In this document: positions 1-9,092 of the stretch, piece by piece | Layout: the number at the start of each line of letters is the position of its first letter | Position numbering within the stretch: position 1 is the first letter of the stretch | Source: Cyclobacteriaceae bacterium | GTDB taxonomy: Bacteria; Bacteroidota; Bacteroidia; Cytophagales; Cyclobacteriaceae | DNA length: 64,000 nt | Direction of reading: 5' to 3' | Assembly (NCBI GenBank): GCA_027533395.1 | Contig: JAPZUF010000011.1 | Location: forward strand, 1 to 64,000 | Notes under the pieces: model-generated | The model's database searches: none | What the model was told of the DNA's origin: nothing | What the model saw: the letters and a program-made list of their open reading frames with translations, nothing else | Made by a program: the position numbers and the translations under genes

Positions 1-91
1 GGTTTTTCTTGTTAATGACATACAACTTTCCTTTGCGTCTGATGATTTTACATTCAGCGCTGCGTTTTTTAATGGATGCTTTAACTTTCAT
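1..91 (-). CDS. rpmJ: 50S ribosomal protein L36 (partial, 3' end cut by window)
   Basis: Small zinc-ribbon protein of the large ribosomal subunit. The reverse strand from 91 reads [20 protein letters not shown] and continues to the window edge. This is the L36 start, and about 30 of the usual 38 residues are visible. It lies 8 bases after infA, the standard end of the spc operon. The visible Cys15 is one of the family's zinc ligands. The C-terminus is outside the window. Confidence 0.93.
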   Translation of the reverse strand, partial: MKVKASIKKRSAECKIIRRKGKLYVINKKN

Positions 92-99
92 CTCTTTAC

Positions 100-318
100 T
101 TATTTGTATCTAAATACAATTCTACCTTTACTCAAGTCATAAGGCGACATTTCAAGTCTTACTTTATCACCAGGTAAAATTCGAATGTAATTCATTCTCA
201 TTTTTCCAGAGATGTGAGCTAAAACTTCGTGTCCATTTTCCAGTTGAACTCTAAACATCGCATTTGATAATGCTTCCGTTATTGTTCCATCTTGTTCTAT
301 AGACTTTTGCTTCGCCAT
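100..318 (-). CDS. infA: translation initiation factor IF-1
   Basis: 72-residue OB-fold factor that binds the ribosomal A site during initiation. The sequence has the family hallmarks: [11 protein letters not shown] at the start, [19 protein letters not shown] in the middle and [18 protein letters not shown] near the end. The length is exactly typical. Its start lies inside the 3' end of map (22-base overlap), so the two are probably translationally coupled. Order secY-map-infA-rpmJ is the common bacterial order. Confidence 0.97.
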   Translation of the reverse strand: MAKQKSIEQDGTITEALSNAMFRVQLENGHEVLAHISGKMRMNYIRILPGDKVRLEMSPYDLSKGRIVFRYK

Positions 319-1094
319 TTATAACTATAATTTTCTTCTATATACTGGTGCGTTGTCAACACCTCAGTTTTGTCTTTTAAAATTGCCACCACATGTTCAA
401 AATGTGCTGATGCTTTTCTATCGGAAGTTCGGATAGTCCAACCATCTTTCTCTTGCACCACATTTCTGCTTCCGCGGTTAATCATGGGTTCAATCGCGAA
501 AACCATTCCTGGTATCAACTTGACACCTTTTCCCTTCCTTCCATAATTTGGAACTTCAGGATCTTCATGCAAGTTTCTTCCGATTCCATGGCCAACCAAC
601 TCTCTCACTACTCCGTATCCGAAACCTTCCACATAGTTTTGAATAGCGAAGCCTACATCTCCCAATCGGTTTCCTGCTTTTGCGGCTTCAATCGCTAAAA
701 GCAAAGACTGATAGGTTCTTTCCAGCAACAAAACATCTTCTTTCGAAGCGTTTGGTAACGGATAAGTGTATGCAGAATCACTGTGAAAGCCTTTATAAAA
801 AACACCGCAGTCAACAGAGATGACGTCAGTATCTTTTAATTCATAGTTTCCGGGGAAACCATGTACAACAACCTCGTTAACCGATATACAAAGTGAACCG
901 GGAAAAGTACCATTATAATTTTTAAATGATGGCACACCTCCATGGTTCCTAATAAACTCTTCAGCTACTTTATCTAACTGAATGGTTTTTACACCAGGTT
1001 TAACAAGTTTTGCAACCTCTCCGTGAGCTTTCCCTAAAATCAGGGCACTTTCACGAATCAATGCAATTTCTTCCTCAGTCTTTAAGTGAACCAT
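297..1094 (-). CDS. map: type I methionine aminopeptidase
   Basis: 265-residue metalloprotease that removes the N-terminal Met from nascent proteins. Seen motifs: [12 protein letters not shown]-like substrate loop, the Asp metal ligands in [18 protein letters not shown], the His in [13 protein letters not shown], and the Glu ligands in FAIEPMIN and near the C-terminus (EHVVAIL). The C-terminus carries about 20 extra residues after the usual end and runs 22 bases into infA. It follows secY by 6 bases. Confidence 0.96.
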   Translation of the reverse strand: MVHLKTEEEIALIRESALILGKAHGEVAKLVKPGVKTIQLDKVAEEFIRNHGGVPSFKNYNGTFPGSLCISVNEVVVHGFPGNYELKDTDVISVDCGVFYKGFHSDSAYTYPLPNASKEDVLLLERTYQSLLLAIEAAKAGNRLGDVGFAIQNYVEGFGYGVVRELVGHGIGRNLHEDPEVPNYGRKGKGVKLIPGMVFAIEPMINRGSRNVVQEKDGWTIRTSDRKASAHFEHVVAILKDKTEVLTTHQYIEENYSYKWRSKSL

Positions 1095-1100
1095 GTCACC

Positions 1101-2417
1101 TTAAGCTGCAGCAAATTGAGAACGTCCTTTCACTCTGCCAGACTTCATCATTCCTTCATAATGCCTCATCAGCAAATAACTTTCGATTTGTTGCAATGTA
1201 TCTAATACAACACCTACTAGAATCAAAAGTGAAGTTCCTCCGAAGAACTGCGCAAAATTTTGTCCAACACCTGCTATGACTGCAAAAGCAGGCATAACAG
1301 CTATTATTACCAGAAATATGGCCCCAGGTAATGTTATTCTTGATAAAACAGTATCAATAAATTCTGCAGTTTGTTTGCCTGGCTTAATGCCCGGAACAAA
1401 ACCACCATTTCTTTTTAAATTATCAGCAATGTCATTTGAGTTGATGGTGATTGCTGTGTAGAAAAATGTAAACAACAAAATTAGTGTACCAAACAACAAG
1501 TTATATTGCCATGATGTAAAGTCTGAAAAGGTTGCACCTATATATGCACCTAAATCGCTATCACTCCAAATGCCACCCAATAGTGCGGGCAAAAACATTA
1601 ATGCTTGCGCGAAAATGATTGGCATTACACCGGCAGAATTTAATTTGAGTGGAATAAAATCTCTTTTACCACCATACAATTTATTACCAACAACTTGCTT
1701 GGCGTATTGAATTGGGATTCTTCTCGTGGCTTGTGTGATTAAAATAACTCCCATTACCACTGCGAATAAGGCTAAAACTTCAACCACGAATAAAATACCT
1801 CCTGCTAAACCACGGTTATTAACCATTTCATCTATTACTGAACCTGGGAATCTTGATACAATTCCAATCATAATTAACATGGAAATACCGTTACCAATTC
1901 CCTTGTCAGTGATTCTTTCTCCTAACCACATACAGAACATGGTTCCGGCAATTAGTATTGTAATTGATGTGAAATAGAAGAAGAAACCTGGATTAGTGAT
2001 GGCCTCAGCAGGGATAGTACCTCTGATATAACCATAGGATTGAAAGCCAGTGATGAAAATTGTTAAAACCCTTGTGATTTGATTTAATCTCTTTCTTCCA
2101 GATTCACCTTCTTTTTGCATTTTCTGGAAATAAGGCACTGCAACAGTTAACAACTGAACAATGATTGATGCCGAGATATAAGGCATAATGCCTAGTGCAA
2201 ATATGGAAGCACGACTAAAAGAACCACCTAAAAAGGTATTTATTAGAGCTAAAATACCTTCTTGTGGAGCACCTGCCAAAGCATTCGGCTCGATACCTGG
2301 CAATACAATAAAGGAACCTAATCTGAAGATGATTAGAAATCCAATTGTATTCAGGATGCGAACACGCAAGTCCTCAATTGAAAAAATGTTTCTTAAAGTC
2401 TGAATAAATCTTTTCAT
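1101..2417 (-). CDS. secY: preprotein translocase subunit SecY
   Basis: 438-residue channel subunit of the Sec translocon in the inner membrane. The hydrophobic segments fit the ten-helix SecY fold. Recognisable pieces are LGIMPYISASIIVQLL (helix 2 region), GNGISMLIM, GVMPIIFAQALMFLP and the cytosolic loop NGGFVPGIKPGKQT. Its start overlaps the rplO stop by one base (TAATG), which implies coupled translation. Length is normal. Confidence 0.97.
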   Translation of the reverse strand: MKRFIQTLRNIFSIEDLRVRILNTIGFLIIFRLGSFIVLPGIEPNALAGAPQEGILALINTFLGGSFSRASIFALGIMPYISASIIVQLLTVAVPYFQKMQKEGESGRKRLNQITRVLTIFITGFQSYGYIRGTIPAEAITNPGFFFYFTSITILIAGTMFCMWLGERITDKGIGNGISMLIMIGIVSRFPGSVIDEMVNNRGLAGGILFVVEVLALFAVVMGVILITQATRRIPIQYAKQVVGNKLYGGKRDFIPLKLNSAGVMPIIFAQALMFLPALLGGIWSDSDLGAYIGATFSDFTSWQYNLLFGTLILLFTFFYTAITINSNDIADNLKRNGGFVPGIKPGKQTAEFIDTVLSRITLPGAIFLVIIAVMPAFAVIAGVGQNFAQFFGGTSLLILVGVVLDTLQQIESYLLMRHYEGMMKSGRVKGRSQFAAA

Positions 2418-2863
2418 TACTTAACAGTTGAAACAGAACCACCTACCTTCTCAATTGCGCTTACCGCAGCTTCTGAAAAAGCATGTGCTTGTACAGTTAC
2501 TTTTGATTTCAATTCACCCCTTCCCAAAACCTTTACTTTATCATTCTTGCTGATGATACCATTGGCAATCATCAATTCAAGTGTAAGATCTTTAGAATTA
2601 GCTTTCTCCACTAAACCTTCTAATACATCAAGGTTAACAGCTTTGAATTCTACTTTATTGTTATTCTTAAAACCGAACTTTGGTACACGTCTCACCAATG
2701 GCATTTGACCGCCTTCAAAACCAGCTTTTCTTGAATAACCTGATCTTGACTTTGCCCCTTTATGTCCACGGCCTGCTGTGCTACCACCAGAACCTTGGCC
2801 ACGACCAAGTCTCTTGTTTGTTTTGGTAGAACCTTCTGCAGGTTTTAGTGTATGTAATTTCAT
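2417..2863 (-). CDS. rplO: 50S ribosomal protein L15
   Basis: 148-residue large-subunit protein. The N-terminus has the glycine/arginine-rich L15 signature (RLGRGQGSGGSTAGRGHKG, then SRSGYSRKAGFEGGQMPL). It sits between rpmD and secY as in other bacteria, and overlaps secY by one base. Confidence 0.97.
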   Translation of the reverse strand: MKLHTLKPAEGSTKTNKRLGRGQGSGGSTAGRGHKGAKSRSGYSRKAGFEGGQMPLVRRVPKFGFKNNNKVEFKAVNLDVLEGLVEKANSKDLTLELMIANGIISKNDKVKVLGRGELKSKVTVQAHAFSEAAVSAIEKVGGSVSTVK

Positions 2864-2864
2864 T

Positions 2865-3044
2865 TTAAATTTCTTTAACGGTTATCAAATGATTTACTTT
2901 TCTAATCATACCTGCAATCTGTGGTGTGTTTTCCACGATAACAGTCTTGTTCATTTTGCCTAAACCAAGTGCCTTCATGGTTAACTGTTGTGTGTAAGGA
3001 CGCTTGATGATACTGCGTGTTTGTTGAATTTGTACTTTAGCCAT
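2865..3044 (-). CDS. rpmD: 50S ribosomal protein L30
   Basis: 59-residue protein read from ATG at 3044 to TAA at 2865. It begins MAKVQIQQTRSIIKRP and contains LGLGKMNKTVIVENTPQI and IRKVNHLI, the L30 core. The gaps are one base to rplO and 10 bases to rpsE. It is short and easily missed by ORF callers, but the motif and position are clear. Confidence 0.95.
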   Translation of the reverse strand: MAKVQIQQTRSIIKRPYTQQLTMKALGLGKMNKTVIVENTPQIAGMIRKVNHLITVKEI

Positions 3045-3054
3045 AAGTCAACGA

Positions 3055-3573
3055 TTAACCGTTAAACACTTTATTTAAAGATATACCTCTGTTTTGAGCC
3101 ACTGTTAATGGATCACGCATACTGGTTAAAGCTTTGAAAGTTGCTTTTACCACGTTGTGAGGGTTGGAAGAGCCCTTAGACTTAGCCAACACGTTGTGAA
3201 CACCTGCACTTTCTAGTACAGCACGCATCGCACCACCTGCAATTACACCAGTACCAGGGGAAGCAGGTTTCAATAAAACAAAACCACCACCAAATTTACC
3301 GATTGACTCATGTGGCACAGTTCCTTTAATAACGGGGACTTTTACCAAATGCTTTTTAGCATCATCAATTCCTTTAGAAATTGCGTCTGTTACTTCGTTT
3401 GCTTTGCCTAATCCATATCCAACTACACCATTACCATCACCCACTACAACGATGGCAGCGAAACTAAATCTGCGACCACCTTTTACTACTTTGGCCACGC
3501 GTTGAATTGCAACTACTTTCTCTTTCAAATCGATTTCGCTTGCTTTAACTGCGCTGATATTGCTTGCCGACAT
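3055..3573 (-). CDS. rpsE: 30S ribosomal protein S5
   Basis: 172-residue small-subunit protein. It has the S5 double-stranded RNA-binding N-domain ([20 protein letters not shown], then [17 protein letters not shown]-like segment) and the C-domain ([22 protein letters not shown], ending in a conserved Ala-rich tail). Order rplR-rpsE-rpmD is standard. Confidence 0.97.
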   Translation of the reverse strand: MSASNISAVKASEIDLKEKVVAIQRVAKVVKGGRRFSFAAIVVVGDGNGVVGYGLGKANEVTDAISKGIDDAKKHLVKVPVIKGTVPHESIGKFGGGFVLLKPASPGTGVIAGGAMRAVLESAGVHNVLAKSKGSSNPHNVVKATFKALTSMRDPLTVAQNRGISLNKVFNG

Positions 3574-3583
3574 ATTCGTTGTT

Positions 3584-3931
3584 TTAGAAATTTAAACCAC
3601 CCTCGCGGGCACCTTCTGCAAATGCTTTTACTTTTCCGTGATACAAATAACCATTGCGGTCGAATACCACATCTTTTACACCAGCTGCTATTGCTCTTTC
3701 AGCAATTTTCTTTCCGGCTGTTCTACAATTTTCCTGATTACCAGATGCTTTTGCACCTAATTCTTTGGTTGTAACTGATACTAAAGTCACCCCTTTTGTA
3801 TCATCGATAAGTTGAGCGCTTACGGCTGTATTGCTTCTAAAAACCGATAAACGTGGTCTAGATGCAGTGCCCGTAATCTTTTTACGAACGCCTAACTTGA
3901 TTCTTTCTCTTCTTCCTAGTTTGCCTGCCAT
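3584..3931 (-). CDS. rplR: 50S ribosomal protein L18
   Basis: 115-residue 5S rRNA-binding protein. Recognised from [10 protein letters not shown] near the N-terminus, [24 protein letters not shown] at the C-terminus, and a typical length. It lies 10 bases upstream of rpsE. Confidence 0.97.
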   Translation of the reverse strand: MAGKLGRRERIKLGVRKKITGTASRPRLSVFRSNTAVSAQLIDDTKGVTLVSVTTKELGAKASGNQENCRTAGKKIAERAIAAGVKDVVFDRNGYLYHGKVKAFAEGAREGGLNF

Positions 3932-3952
3932 AGTATTATGAGCTATGATGCT

Positions 3953-4504
3953 TTATTTAGATGCTGCTTTACCTGCTTTTCTGCGTACATATTCACCTGT
4001 GAAACGAACACCTTTACCCTTGTAAGGCTCAGTTTTACGAAGTGACTTTAATTTAGCTGAAATCTGTCCTAATAATTGTTTGTCGATTCCTTCTAAAATA
4101 ATCGTAGGATTTTGTCCTTTTTCCTGAACAGCCTGAACTTTGATTTCAGATGGAACAGCCAAAAAGATATTGTGTGAGTATCCTAAGCTGAGCTCAAGAA
4201 CATTAGATTGAGCGGTAGCTTTGTAACCTACACCTACCAATTCAAGTTGGTGTTTATATCCTTTGCTAACGCCTTCAATCATGTTGGCTATCAAAGCACG
4301 GTATAAACCGTGTAGTGATTTGTGTCTTTTTTGATCAGTTGGTCTTGCTACAACTACATTTCCATCTTCGATTTTGATTTGAAAATCAGGGTCGATGGCT
4401 TGGTGTAGCTCGCCCTTTGGGCCTTTTACTGAAACTTTATCCTTTGAAGGTGTAACTGTTACGCCTGAAGGAATGCTTACGGGTTTTAATCCAATTCTTG
4501 ACAT
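3953..4504 (-). CDS. rplF: 50S ribosomal protein L6
   Basis: 183-residue protein with the two L6 domains. The start MSRIGLKPVSIPSGV and the C-terminal signature PYKGKGVRFTGEYVRRKAGK are both clear. It lies between rpsH and rplR as expected. Confidence 0.97.
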   Translation of the reverse strand: MSRIGLKPVSIPSGVTVTPSKDKVSVKGPKGELHQAIDPDFQIKIEDGNVVVARPTDQKRHKSLHGLYRALIANMIEGVSKGYKHQLELVGVGYKATAQSNVLELSLGYSHNIFLAVPSEIKVQAVQEKGQNPTIILEGIDKQLLGQISAKLKSLRKTEPYKGKGVRFTGEYVRRKAGKAASK

Positions 4505-4514
4505 GGCTCAGTAA

Positions 4515-4913
4515 TTAATAAACATAACATAAAACTTCGCCACCCACATTATTTTTGCGAGCTTCTTTGTCGGTCATTACACCTTTAGAAGTAGATACAA
4601 TGGCAACACCTAACCCATTTAAAACGCGAGGCATCGCTCCAACGTTTGCGTATTGACGCAAACCTGGTGTGCTCACACGTTCTAAGTGCGTGATGGCATT
4701 CTCTTTTGTTTCAGGATTGTATTTCAAAGTGATTTTAATTACGCCTTGTATATTCTTTCCTTCTTCGAATTTATAATTCAAAATGTATCCTTTATCGAAT
4801 AACACTTTGGTTATTTCCTTCTTTAGATTGCTGGAAGGCACCTCCAAAACTTTGTGGTTAGCCTTAATTGCATTACGCAATCTTGTTAAATAATCTGCTA
4901 TTGGGTCTGTCAT
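4515..4913 (-). CDS. rpsH: 30S ribosomal protein S8
   Basis: 132-residue S8, which binds 16S rRNA and in E. coli represses spc operon translation. I chose the ATG at 4913 (MTDPIADYLTRLRNAI) because it matches the universal S8 start. A longer frame from 4991 would add 26 unrelated residues through a promoter and hairpin. The C-terminus STSKGVMTDKEARKNNVGGE is the S8 signature. Unusually for this cluster, 180 bases separate it from rpsN, and that gap holds a promoter and two hairpins (separate entries). Confidence 0.96.
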   Translation of the reverse strand: MTDPIADYLTRLRNAIKANHKVLEVPSSNLKKEITKVLFDKGYILNYKFEEGKNIQGVIKITLKYNPETKENAITHLERVSTPGLRQYANVGAMPRVLNGLGVAIVSTSKGVMTDKEARKNNVGGEVLCYVY

Positions 4914-4932
4914 TTTTCTCCAATTTTTCGCT

Positions 4933-4960
4933 AAAAAAGCAAGCCCGTATAAACCGGGCT
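4933..4960 (-). terminator. hairpin with T-run just upstream of rpsH (terminator or attenuator candidate)
   Basis: Inverted repeat AGCCCG (4942-4947) / CGGGCT (4955-4960) with a 7-base loop. On the minus strand it is followed by TGCTTTTTTAG. This resembles an intrinsic terminator placed about 20 bases before the rpsH start. It also lies at or immediately after the expected start site of the promoter at 4962-4992. It could stop transcripts coming from rpsN, attenuate rpsH transcription, or be a 5' UTR structure bound by S8. The sequence alone does not decide. Confidence 0.5.
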
Positions 4961-4961
4961 G

Positions 4962-4992
4962 CAAAGGTATTGAACATTTTTTAATATTCAAA
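4962..4992 (-). promoter_or_regulatory. internal promoter upstream of rpsH
   Basis: On the minus strand the site reads TTTG (4992-4989), exactly 19 bases, then TACCTTTG (4969-4962). This is a perfect match to the Bacteroidota vegetative promoter (-33 TTTG or TTG, -7 TAnnTTTG). It would give an independent transcript for rpsH-rplF-rplR-rpsE-rpmD-rplO-secY-map-infA-rpmJ. A second hairpin (GATGATT 5062-5068 / AATCATC 5075-5081) lies upstream of it. Confidence 0.7.
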
Positions 4993-5093
4993 CTGTTATC
5001 TGGTTTCGAATTTAATCGACCTGGATACTCAGCAGCAATATGTCGTTATTACAAAGATTTCGATGATTTCATTTAATCATCTCCATCAAATTT

Positions 5094-5363
5094 TTACCAA
5101 GAAGCTTTGGTAAGCCCAGGTATTTTACCATCAGAGGCCATCTGGCGGAACTGGTTACGGCAAATGCCGAACTTACCCATGTAGCCTTTTGGTCTTCCTG
5201 TAAGCTTGCAACGGTTTTTTAATCTAACCGGAGAAGCATTGCGAGGAAGCTTATCCAAAGCCAAATAATCTCCGGCTTCTTTTAATGCTTTTCTTTTGGC
5301 TGCAAAAACAGCTACAAGGTGCTCACGCTTAGCCTGTCTTGCAACAACTGATAATTTTGCCAT
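5094..5363 (-). CDS. rpsN: 30S ribosomal protein S14
   Basis: 89-residue S14. I chose ATG 5363 ([17 protein letters not shown]) over a Met eight codons upstream, because this is the family start and leaves a 4-base gap after rplE. The C-terminal signature [23 protein letters not shown] is present. It has no CxxC zinc pair, so it is the long, zinc-independent (C-minus) type. Confidence 0.96.
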   Translation of the reverse strand: MAKLSVVARQAKREHLVAVFAAKRKALKEAGDYLALDKLPRNASPVRLKNRCKLTGRPKGYMGKFGICRNQFRQMASDGKIPGLTKASW

Positions 5364-5367
5364 AATT

Positions 5368-5922
5368 TTAGTTTTTATTGGTTGCAAACGGCATCCCGAA
5401 TGCTTTTAATAATTCAAAACTTTCTTCATCTGTTTTTGCACTAGTAACAAAAGTGATATCCATACCACTGATCTTTGTTACTTTATCAATAGAAATTTCA
5501 GGGAAGATGATTTGTTCTTTTACACCCAAAGTGTAATTACCTCTTCCGTCAAATCCTTTTGCATTTACACCTTTGAAATCACGTACGCGTGGAAGAGCAA
5601 TATTCATGAGTCTGTCCATAAATTCGTACATGCGATCACCTCTTAATGTAACACGTACACCAATTGGCTGATTTTCGCGTAGCTTGAAGTTAGAGATTGC
5701 CTTCTTTGACTTAGTTGCTACCGCCTTTTGACCAGTAATAGTTGAAATTTCTTCAACTGCTACGTCAATCAATTTTTTATCGGCTACTGCTGCACCCATA
5801 CCTTTGTTGATGCAGATTTTTTCAACCTTTGGAACCTCCATGATCGACTTATACTGAAACTTTTCCTTCAGCGCGTTCATGATTTCCTTTTGATACTTTT
5901 GTTTTAATCTAGGCGTTGCCAT
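5368..5922 (-). CDS. rplE: 50S ribosomal protein L5
   Basis: 184-residue 5S rRNA-binding protein. Seen motifs: [14 protein letters not shown], the central [39 protein letters not shown], and [13 protein letters not shown]. Its start overlaps the rplX stop by one base. Confidence 0.97.
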   Translation of the reverse strand: MATPRLKQKYQKEIMNALKEKFQYKSIMEVPKVEKICINKGMGAAVADKKLIDVAVEEISTITGQKAVATKSKKAISNFKLRENQPIGVRVTLRGDRMYEFMDRLMNIALPRVRDFKGVNAKGFDGRGNYTLGVKEQIIFPEISIDKVTKISGMDITFVTSAKTDEESFELLKAFGMPFATNKN

Positions 5923-6263
5923 TACTTAATGATTTCTCCAGTTTTCTTTGCGTAACGTTGCAGCTTTCCTTCTGCGTTTAACTTGCGACCAACACGTGTT
6001 GGTTTTCCACTTGCAGGATCAATCAACATTAGATTACTGATGTTAATCGTACCTTCAGTTTTCTTAATACCACCTTCTGGTTTACCAGCAGATGGTTTTG
6101 TGTGCTTAGTAACAATAGCAATGCCCTCTACAACCGCTCGATTTTTAGATGCGATAATTTCAAGCACTTTGCCGGTCTTTCCTTTGTCATCACCGGCAAT
6201 TACCTGAACTGTGTCTCCCTTACGGATATGCAGTTTAGGTTGTTTGTTAAATTTTCTTTCCAT
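5922..6263 (-). CDS. rplX: 50S ribosomal protein L24
   Basis: 113-residue assembly-initiator protein of the large subunit. The KOW motif is clear ([21 protein letters not shown]), followed by [14 protein letters not shown] and a basic C-terminus. It sits 3 bases after rplN. Confidence 0.97.
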   Translation of the reverse strand: MERKFNKQPKLHIRKGDTVQVIAGDDKGKTGKVLEIIASKNRAVVEGIAIVTKHTKPSAGKPEGGIKKTEGTINISNLMLIDPASGKPTRVGRKLNAEGKLQRYAKKTGEIIK

Positions 6264-6266
6264 GGC

Positions 6267-6635
6267 TTATAATACTTCTGGTGCCAATGATACAATTTTC
6301 ATGAATTGCTTTTCGCGCAACTCTCTAGCTACAGGTCCAAAGATACGAGTGCCTCTAGGCTCGTCTTGGTTGTTCAACAATACAGCTGCATTGTCTTCAA
6401 AACGAATATACGAACCGTCTTTGCGTCTTACCTCTTTGGTTGTTCTTACTACTACAGCCTTAGAAACTGTTCCTTTCTTTATCTGACTAGTTGGTGTGGC
6501 AGACTTTACAGTAACCACAATTTTATCGCCTACAGAGGCAGACTTTCTTTTTGTTCCGCCTAATACGTGCATGCAAAGAACTTCTTTAGCTCCGCTGTTG
6601 TCTGCAACTGTTAATCTGGATTCTGTGCGTATCAT
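6267..6635 (-). CDS. rplN: 50S ribosomal protein L14
   Basis: 122-residue L14, full typical length. It begins [19 protein letters not shown] and contains [20 protein letters not shown] and [16 protein letters not shown], which are near-invariant in the family. It is 2 bases after rpsQ. Confidence 0.98.
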   Translation of the reverse strand: MIRTESRLTVADNSGAKEVLCMHVLGGTKRKSASVGDKIVVTVKSATPTSQIKKGTVSKAVVVRTTKEVRRKDGSYIRFEDNAAVLLNNQDEPRGTRIFGPVARELREKQFMKIVSLAPEVL

Positions 6636-6637
6636 GA

Positions 6638-6901
6638 TTACTTAGCTTTTTCGATGATTTCTACTAATCTCCAACGCTTGTCTTTGCTCAAAGGACGAGT
6701 TTCCATGATGCGTACTGTATCACCGATACCTGCTTCATTTTTCTCATCATGCGCTTTAAAGCGAGAGGTTTTGTTTACAAATTTTCCATAGATAGGATGC
6801 TTCACTTTTCTATCTACAGTTACAGTAATAGTTTTCTGCATTTTATTGCTTACAACTTTACCTACTCTTTCTTTTCTAAAATTCCTTTCTTGTGTTTCCA
6901 T
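6638..6901 (-). CDS. rpsQ: 30S ribosomal protein S17
   Basis: 87-residue OB-fold 16S rRNA-binding protein. It has [28 protein letters not shown] and the C-terminal [21 protein letters not shown], the S17 signature. Order rpmC-rpsQ-rplN is standard. Confidence 0.97.
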   Translation of the reverse strand: METQERNFRKERVGKVVSNKMQKTITVTVDRKVKHPIYGKFVNKTSRFKAHDEKNEAGIGDTVRIMETRPLSKDKRWRLVEIIEKAK

Positions 6902-6906
6902 AGGAA

Positions 6907-7101
6907 TTATGCTTTAGCTTTTTTAGCTGTTAATTCTGTGTTTAACCTTGCGATTAACTTGCGAGTTGCACGTAAAGTCATTGGGTTTTCAATTGAAGAA
7001 ACTTGGTGAGCAAATTGAAGTTTACGAAGTGTTTCTTTTTCGCTAGCAATTTTTTCGTTGAGCTCAGCAACTGATAATGCTTTGATATCTGCGTTTTTCA
7101 T
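6907..7101 (-). CDS. rpmC: 50S ribosomal protein L29
   Basis: 64-residue helical-hairpin protein at the peptide exit tunnel. It has [18 protein letters not shown] and the central [24 protein letters not shown]. The one-base gap to rplP and 5 bases to rpsQ support tight co-translation. Confidence 0.96.
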   Translation of the reverse strand: MKNADIKALSVAELNEKIASEKETLRKLQFAHQVSSIENPMTLRATRKLIARLNTELTAKKAKA

Positions 7102-7102
7102 A

Positions 7103-7534
7103 TTACTTGGCTGTTTCTTCTACGTAATCTCTTCTAACTGTAAAAGTGGTTTTTAAAGGCAATTTACCTTCAGCTAATCTCATGGCTTCCTTTGCAGTCG
7201 CCATGCTAACACCACCAGCTTCAAAAAGGATTGTTCCGGGTTTTACCACTGCTACCCAATATTCAGGAGCACCCTTACCTTTACCCATACGCACCTCAGC
7301 CGGTTTTTTGGTGATTGGTTTGTCTGGGAAAATACGGATCCAAACTTGACCTTCGCGTTTCATAGCGCGGGTAACCGCGATACGAGCAGCTTCTAATTGG
7401 CGAGCTGTTATCCAACCTGGTTCTAAGGCTTTCAATGCAAAAGAACCGAATGCAATAGAGTGACCTCTTGTAGCAAGGCCTTTCACTCTACCTTTTTGCA
7501 TCTTTCTAAATTTCGTACGTTTCGGCTGTAACAT
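7103..7534 (-). CDS. rplP: 50S ribosomal protein L16
   Basis: 143-residue L16. It starts [19 protein letters not shown] and contains [22 protein letters not shown] and a C-terminal KLPLKTTF. This is the expected size, between rpsC and rpmC. Confidence 0.97.
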   Translation of the reverse strand: MLQPKRTKFRKMQKGRVKGLATRGHSIAFGSFALKALEPGWITARQLEAARIAVTRAMKREGQVWIRIFPDKPITKKPAEVRMGKGKGAPEYWVAVVKPGTILFEAGGVSMATAKEAMRLAEGKLPLKTTFTVRRDYVEETAK

Positions 7535-7559
7535 GGTTGCTAAGCTTTACTGATTCAAA

Positions 7560-8354
7560 TTAATTTTTAGACCCTTTTGAGCGGCCACCACGACCTCCGC
7601 GATTATCGCGACCATCGCCTCTTCCTTTTCCATCGCCTCTTCTTCCGCCTCTTTCATTACCTCCACCAGACTGCTGACCACCTGCTGACGCATTGGCGGC
7701 CGCGCCTACGTTAGGAGAAAGATCACGCTTTCCGTATACTTCTCCTTTGAAGATCCAAACTTTGATGCCGATTTTACCATATACAGTTTGTGCTTCTGAG
7801 ATAGCATAATCGATATCTGCTCTTAAAGTGTGCAAAGGAATTCTTCCTTCTTTGTATTGTTCAGTTCTGGCCATATCTGAACCAGCCAAACGACCAGATA
7901 CCTTTACTTTGATACCCTCTGCTCCTACTCTGATGGCAGAAGCAATAGCTTGTTTCATAGCTCTTTTGTAAGAGATACGCGCTTCAATTTGTTGGGCGAT
8001 AGCTTCTCCAACAAGTTTAGCATCAAGTTCAGGTCTTTTTATTTCGTAGATATTGATTTGAACATCCTTACCGGTGATCTTCTTCAATTCTTCCTTGATC
8101 TTATCAACTTCCTGACCTCCCTTGCCAATTACAACACCTGGTCTGGCCGTATGAATAGTTAATGTGATGCGCTTTAAAGTACGCTCTATAACTACTTTAG
8201 AGATACCTCCTTTAGGAATACGAGCGTCAACGTATTTACGAATTTTTTGATCTTCAACTAATTTGTCTGACAAGGTTTTGCCACCGAACCAGCTGGAATC
8301 CCAACCGCGAACAATTCCTAGCCTTAAACCTACAGGGTTAACTTTTTGTCCCAT
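7560..8354 (-). CDS. rpsC: 30S ribosomal protein S3 with Gly/Arg-rich C-terminal tail
   Basis: 264-residue S3 with the N-domain, the KH motif ([21 protein letters not shown]) and the C-domain ([17 protein letters not shown]). After about residue 215 the chain continues for roughly 50 residues of low complexity, rich in Gly, Arg, Asp and Asn (repeated GDGRG/RGG-like units, ending KGSKN). E. coli S3 is about 233 residues, so this is an extension with a composition like RNA-binding RGG tails. There is no sign of frameshift; the frame stays open to a normal stop. Confidence 0.97.
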   Translation of the reverse strand: MGQKVNPVGLRLGIVRGWDSSWFGGKTLSDKLVEDQKIRKYVDARIPKGGISKVVIERTLKRITLTIHTARPGVVIGKGGQEVDKIKEELKKITGKDVQINIYEIKRPELDAKLVGEAIAQQIEARISYKRAMKQAIASAIRVGAEGIKVKVSGRLAGSDMARTEQYKEGRIPLHTLRADIDYAISEAQTVYGKIGIKVWIFKGEVYGKRDLSPNVGAAANASAGGQQSGGGNERGGRRGDGKGRGDGRDNRGGRGGRSKGSKN

Positions 8355-8356
8355 GC

Positions 8357-8815
8357 TTATTTAGATTCAGTAGTTTGAACTTCTTTACCATTAGCTAAGC
8401 TTGCTAAAACCAATGTTACGTGGTTTGAGCGCTTACGAATTCTATAACCTCTACCTTGAGGTGCAGGTCTCATTCTCTTTAACTGACGACCACCATCAAC
8501 CCAAATCTCTTTTACATAAAGATCTGCATCTTCAATTTTGGTTTCGTGTGTATTGCCCCAATTTGAAATGGCAGACAACAAAAGCTTTTCTAATAAAGGT
8601 GCACCTAACTTAGATTCAAACTTTAAAATGTTTAAAGCTTGATTTACGCGTTGACCTTTAATTAAATCTGCCACAAGACGCATCTTTCTTGGTGAAGAAG
8701 GAACATCCTTAAGCTTGGCTACTACAGGACCAGTCTTCGCAGCTTCTTTTCGAGCATCGCGCTGCTGGCGCTTTAATACAGCCTTTTTAGTCTTTTTTAC
8801 AACTGTTGTTTCCAT
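8357..8815 (-). CDS. rplV: 50S ribosomal protein L22
   Basis: 152-residue L22, longer than the E. coli form (110) because of a basic N-terminal extension of about 30 residues ([20 protein letters not shown]). The core starts at [20 protein letters not shown]. The exit-tunnel loop is present around [20 protein letters not shown]. It lies 2 bases before rpsC. Confidence 0.97.
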   Translation of the reverse strand: METTVVKKTKKAVLKRQQRDARKEAAKTGPVVAKLKDVPSSPRKMRLVADLIKGQRVNQALNILKFESKLGAPLLEKLLLSAISNWGNTHETKIEDADLYVKEIWVDGGRQLKRMRPAPQGRGYRIRKRSNHVTLVLASLANGKEVQTTESK

Positions 8816-8822
8816 GGCTTAG

Positions 8823-9092
8823 TTAATCTTTACGGTTGCCACTATGACCTTTGAAGGTACGAGTAGGTGCAAATTCACCTAACTTGTGACCTACCATATT
8901 TTCAGTTACATACACTGGTATGAACTTGTTTCCATTGTGAACGGCAAATGTATGGCCGATCAAATCGGGAATGATTGTTGACCTTCTGGACCAAGTCTTG
9001 ATCACAGATTTTTTGCTGGATTTTTCCATCACTTCCACTTTTTTCAAAAGACGGAAGTCGCAATAAGGTCCTTTTTTAATCGAGCGTCCCAT
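8823..9092 (-). CDS. rpsS: 30S ribosomal protein S19
   Basis: 89-residue S19. It begins [19 protein letters not shown] and has [22 protein letters not shown] and [14 protein letters not shown]. Its start overlaps the rplB stop by one base. Confidence 0.98.
   Translation of the reverse strand: MGRSIKKGPYCDFRLLKKVEVMEKSSKKSVIKTWSRRSTIIPDLIGHTFAVHNGNKFIPVYVTENMVGHKLGEFAPTRTFKGHSGNRKD

Noticed and set aside
4914-4991. Longer rpsH reading frame starting at 4991
   Set aside because: The extra 26 residues match no S8 and the DNA is better explained by the promoter and hairpin; MTDPIADYL at 4913 is the universal start.
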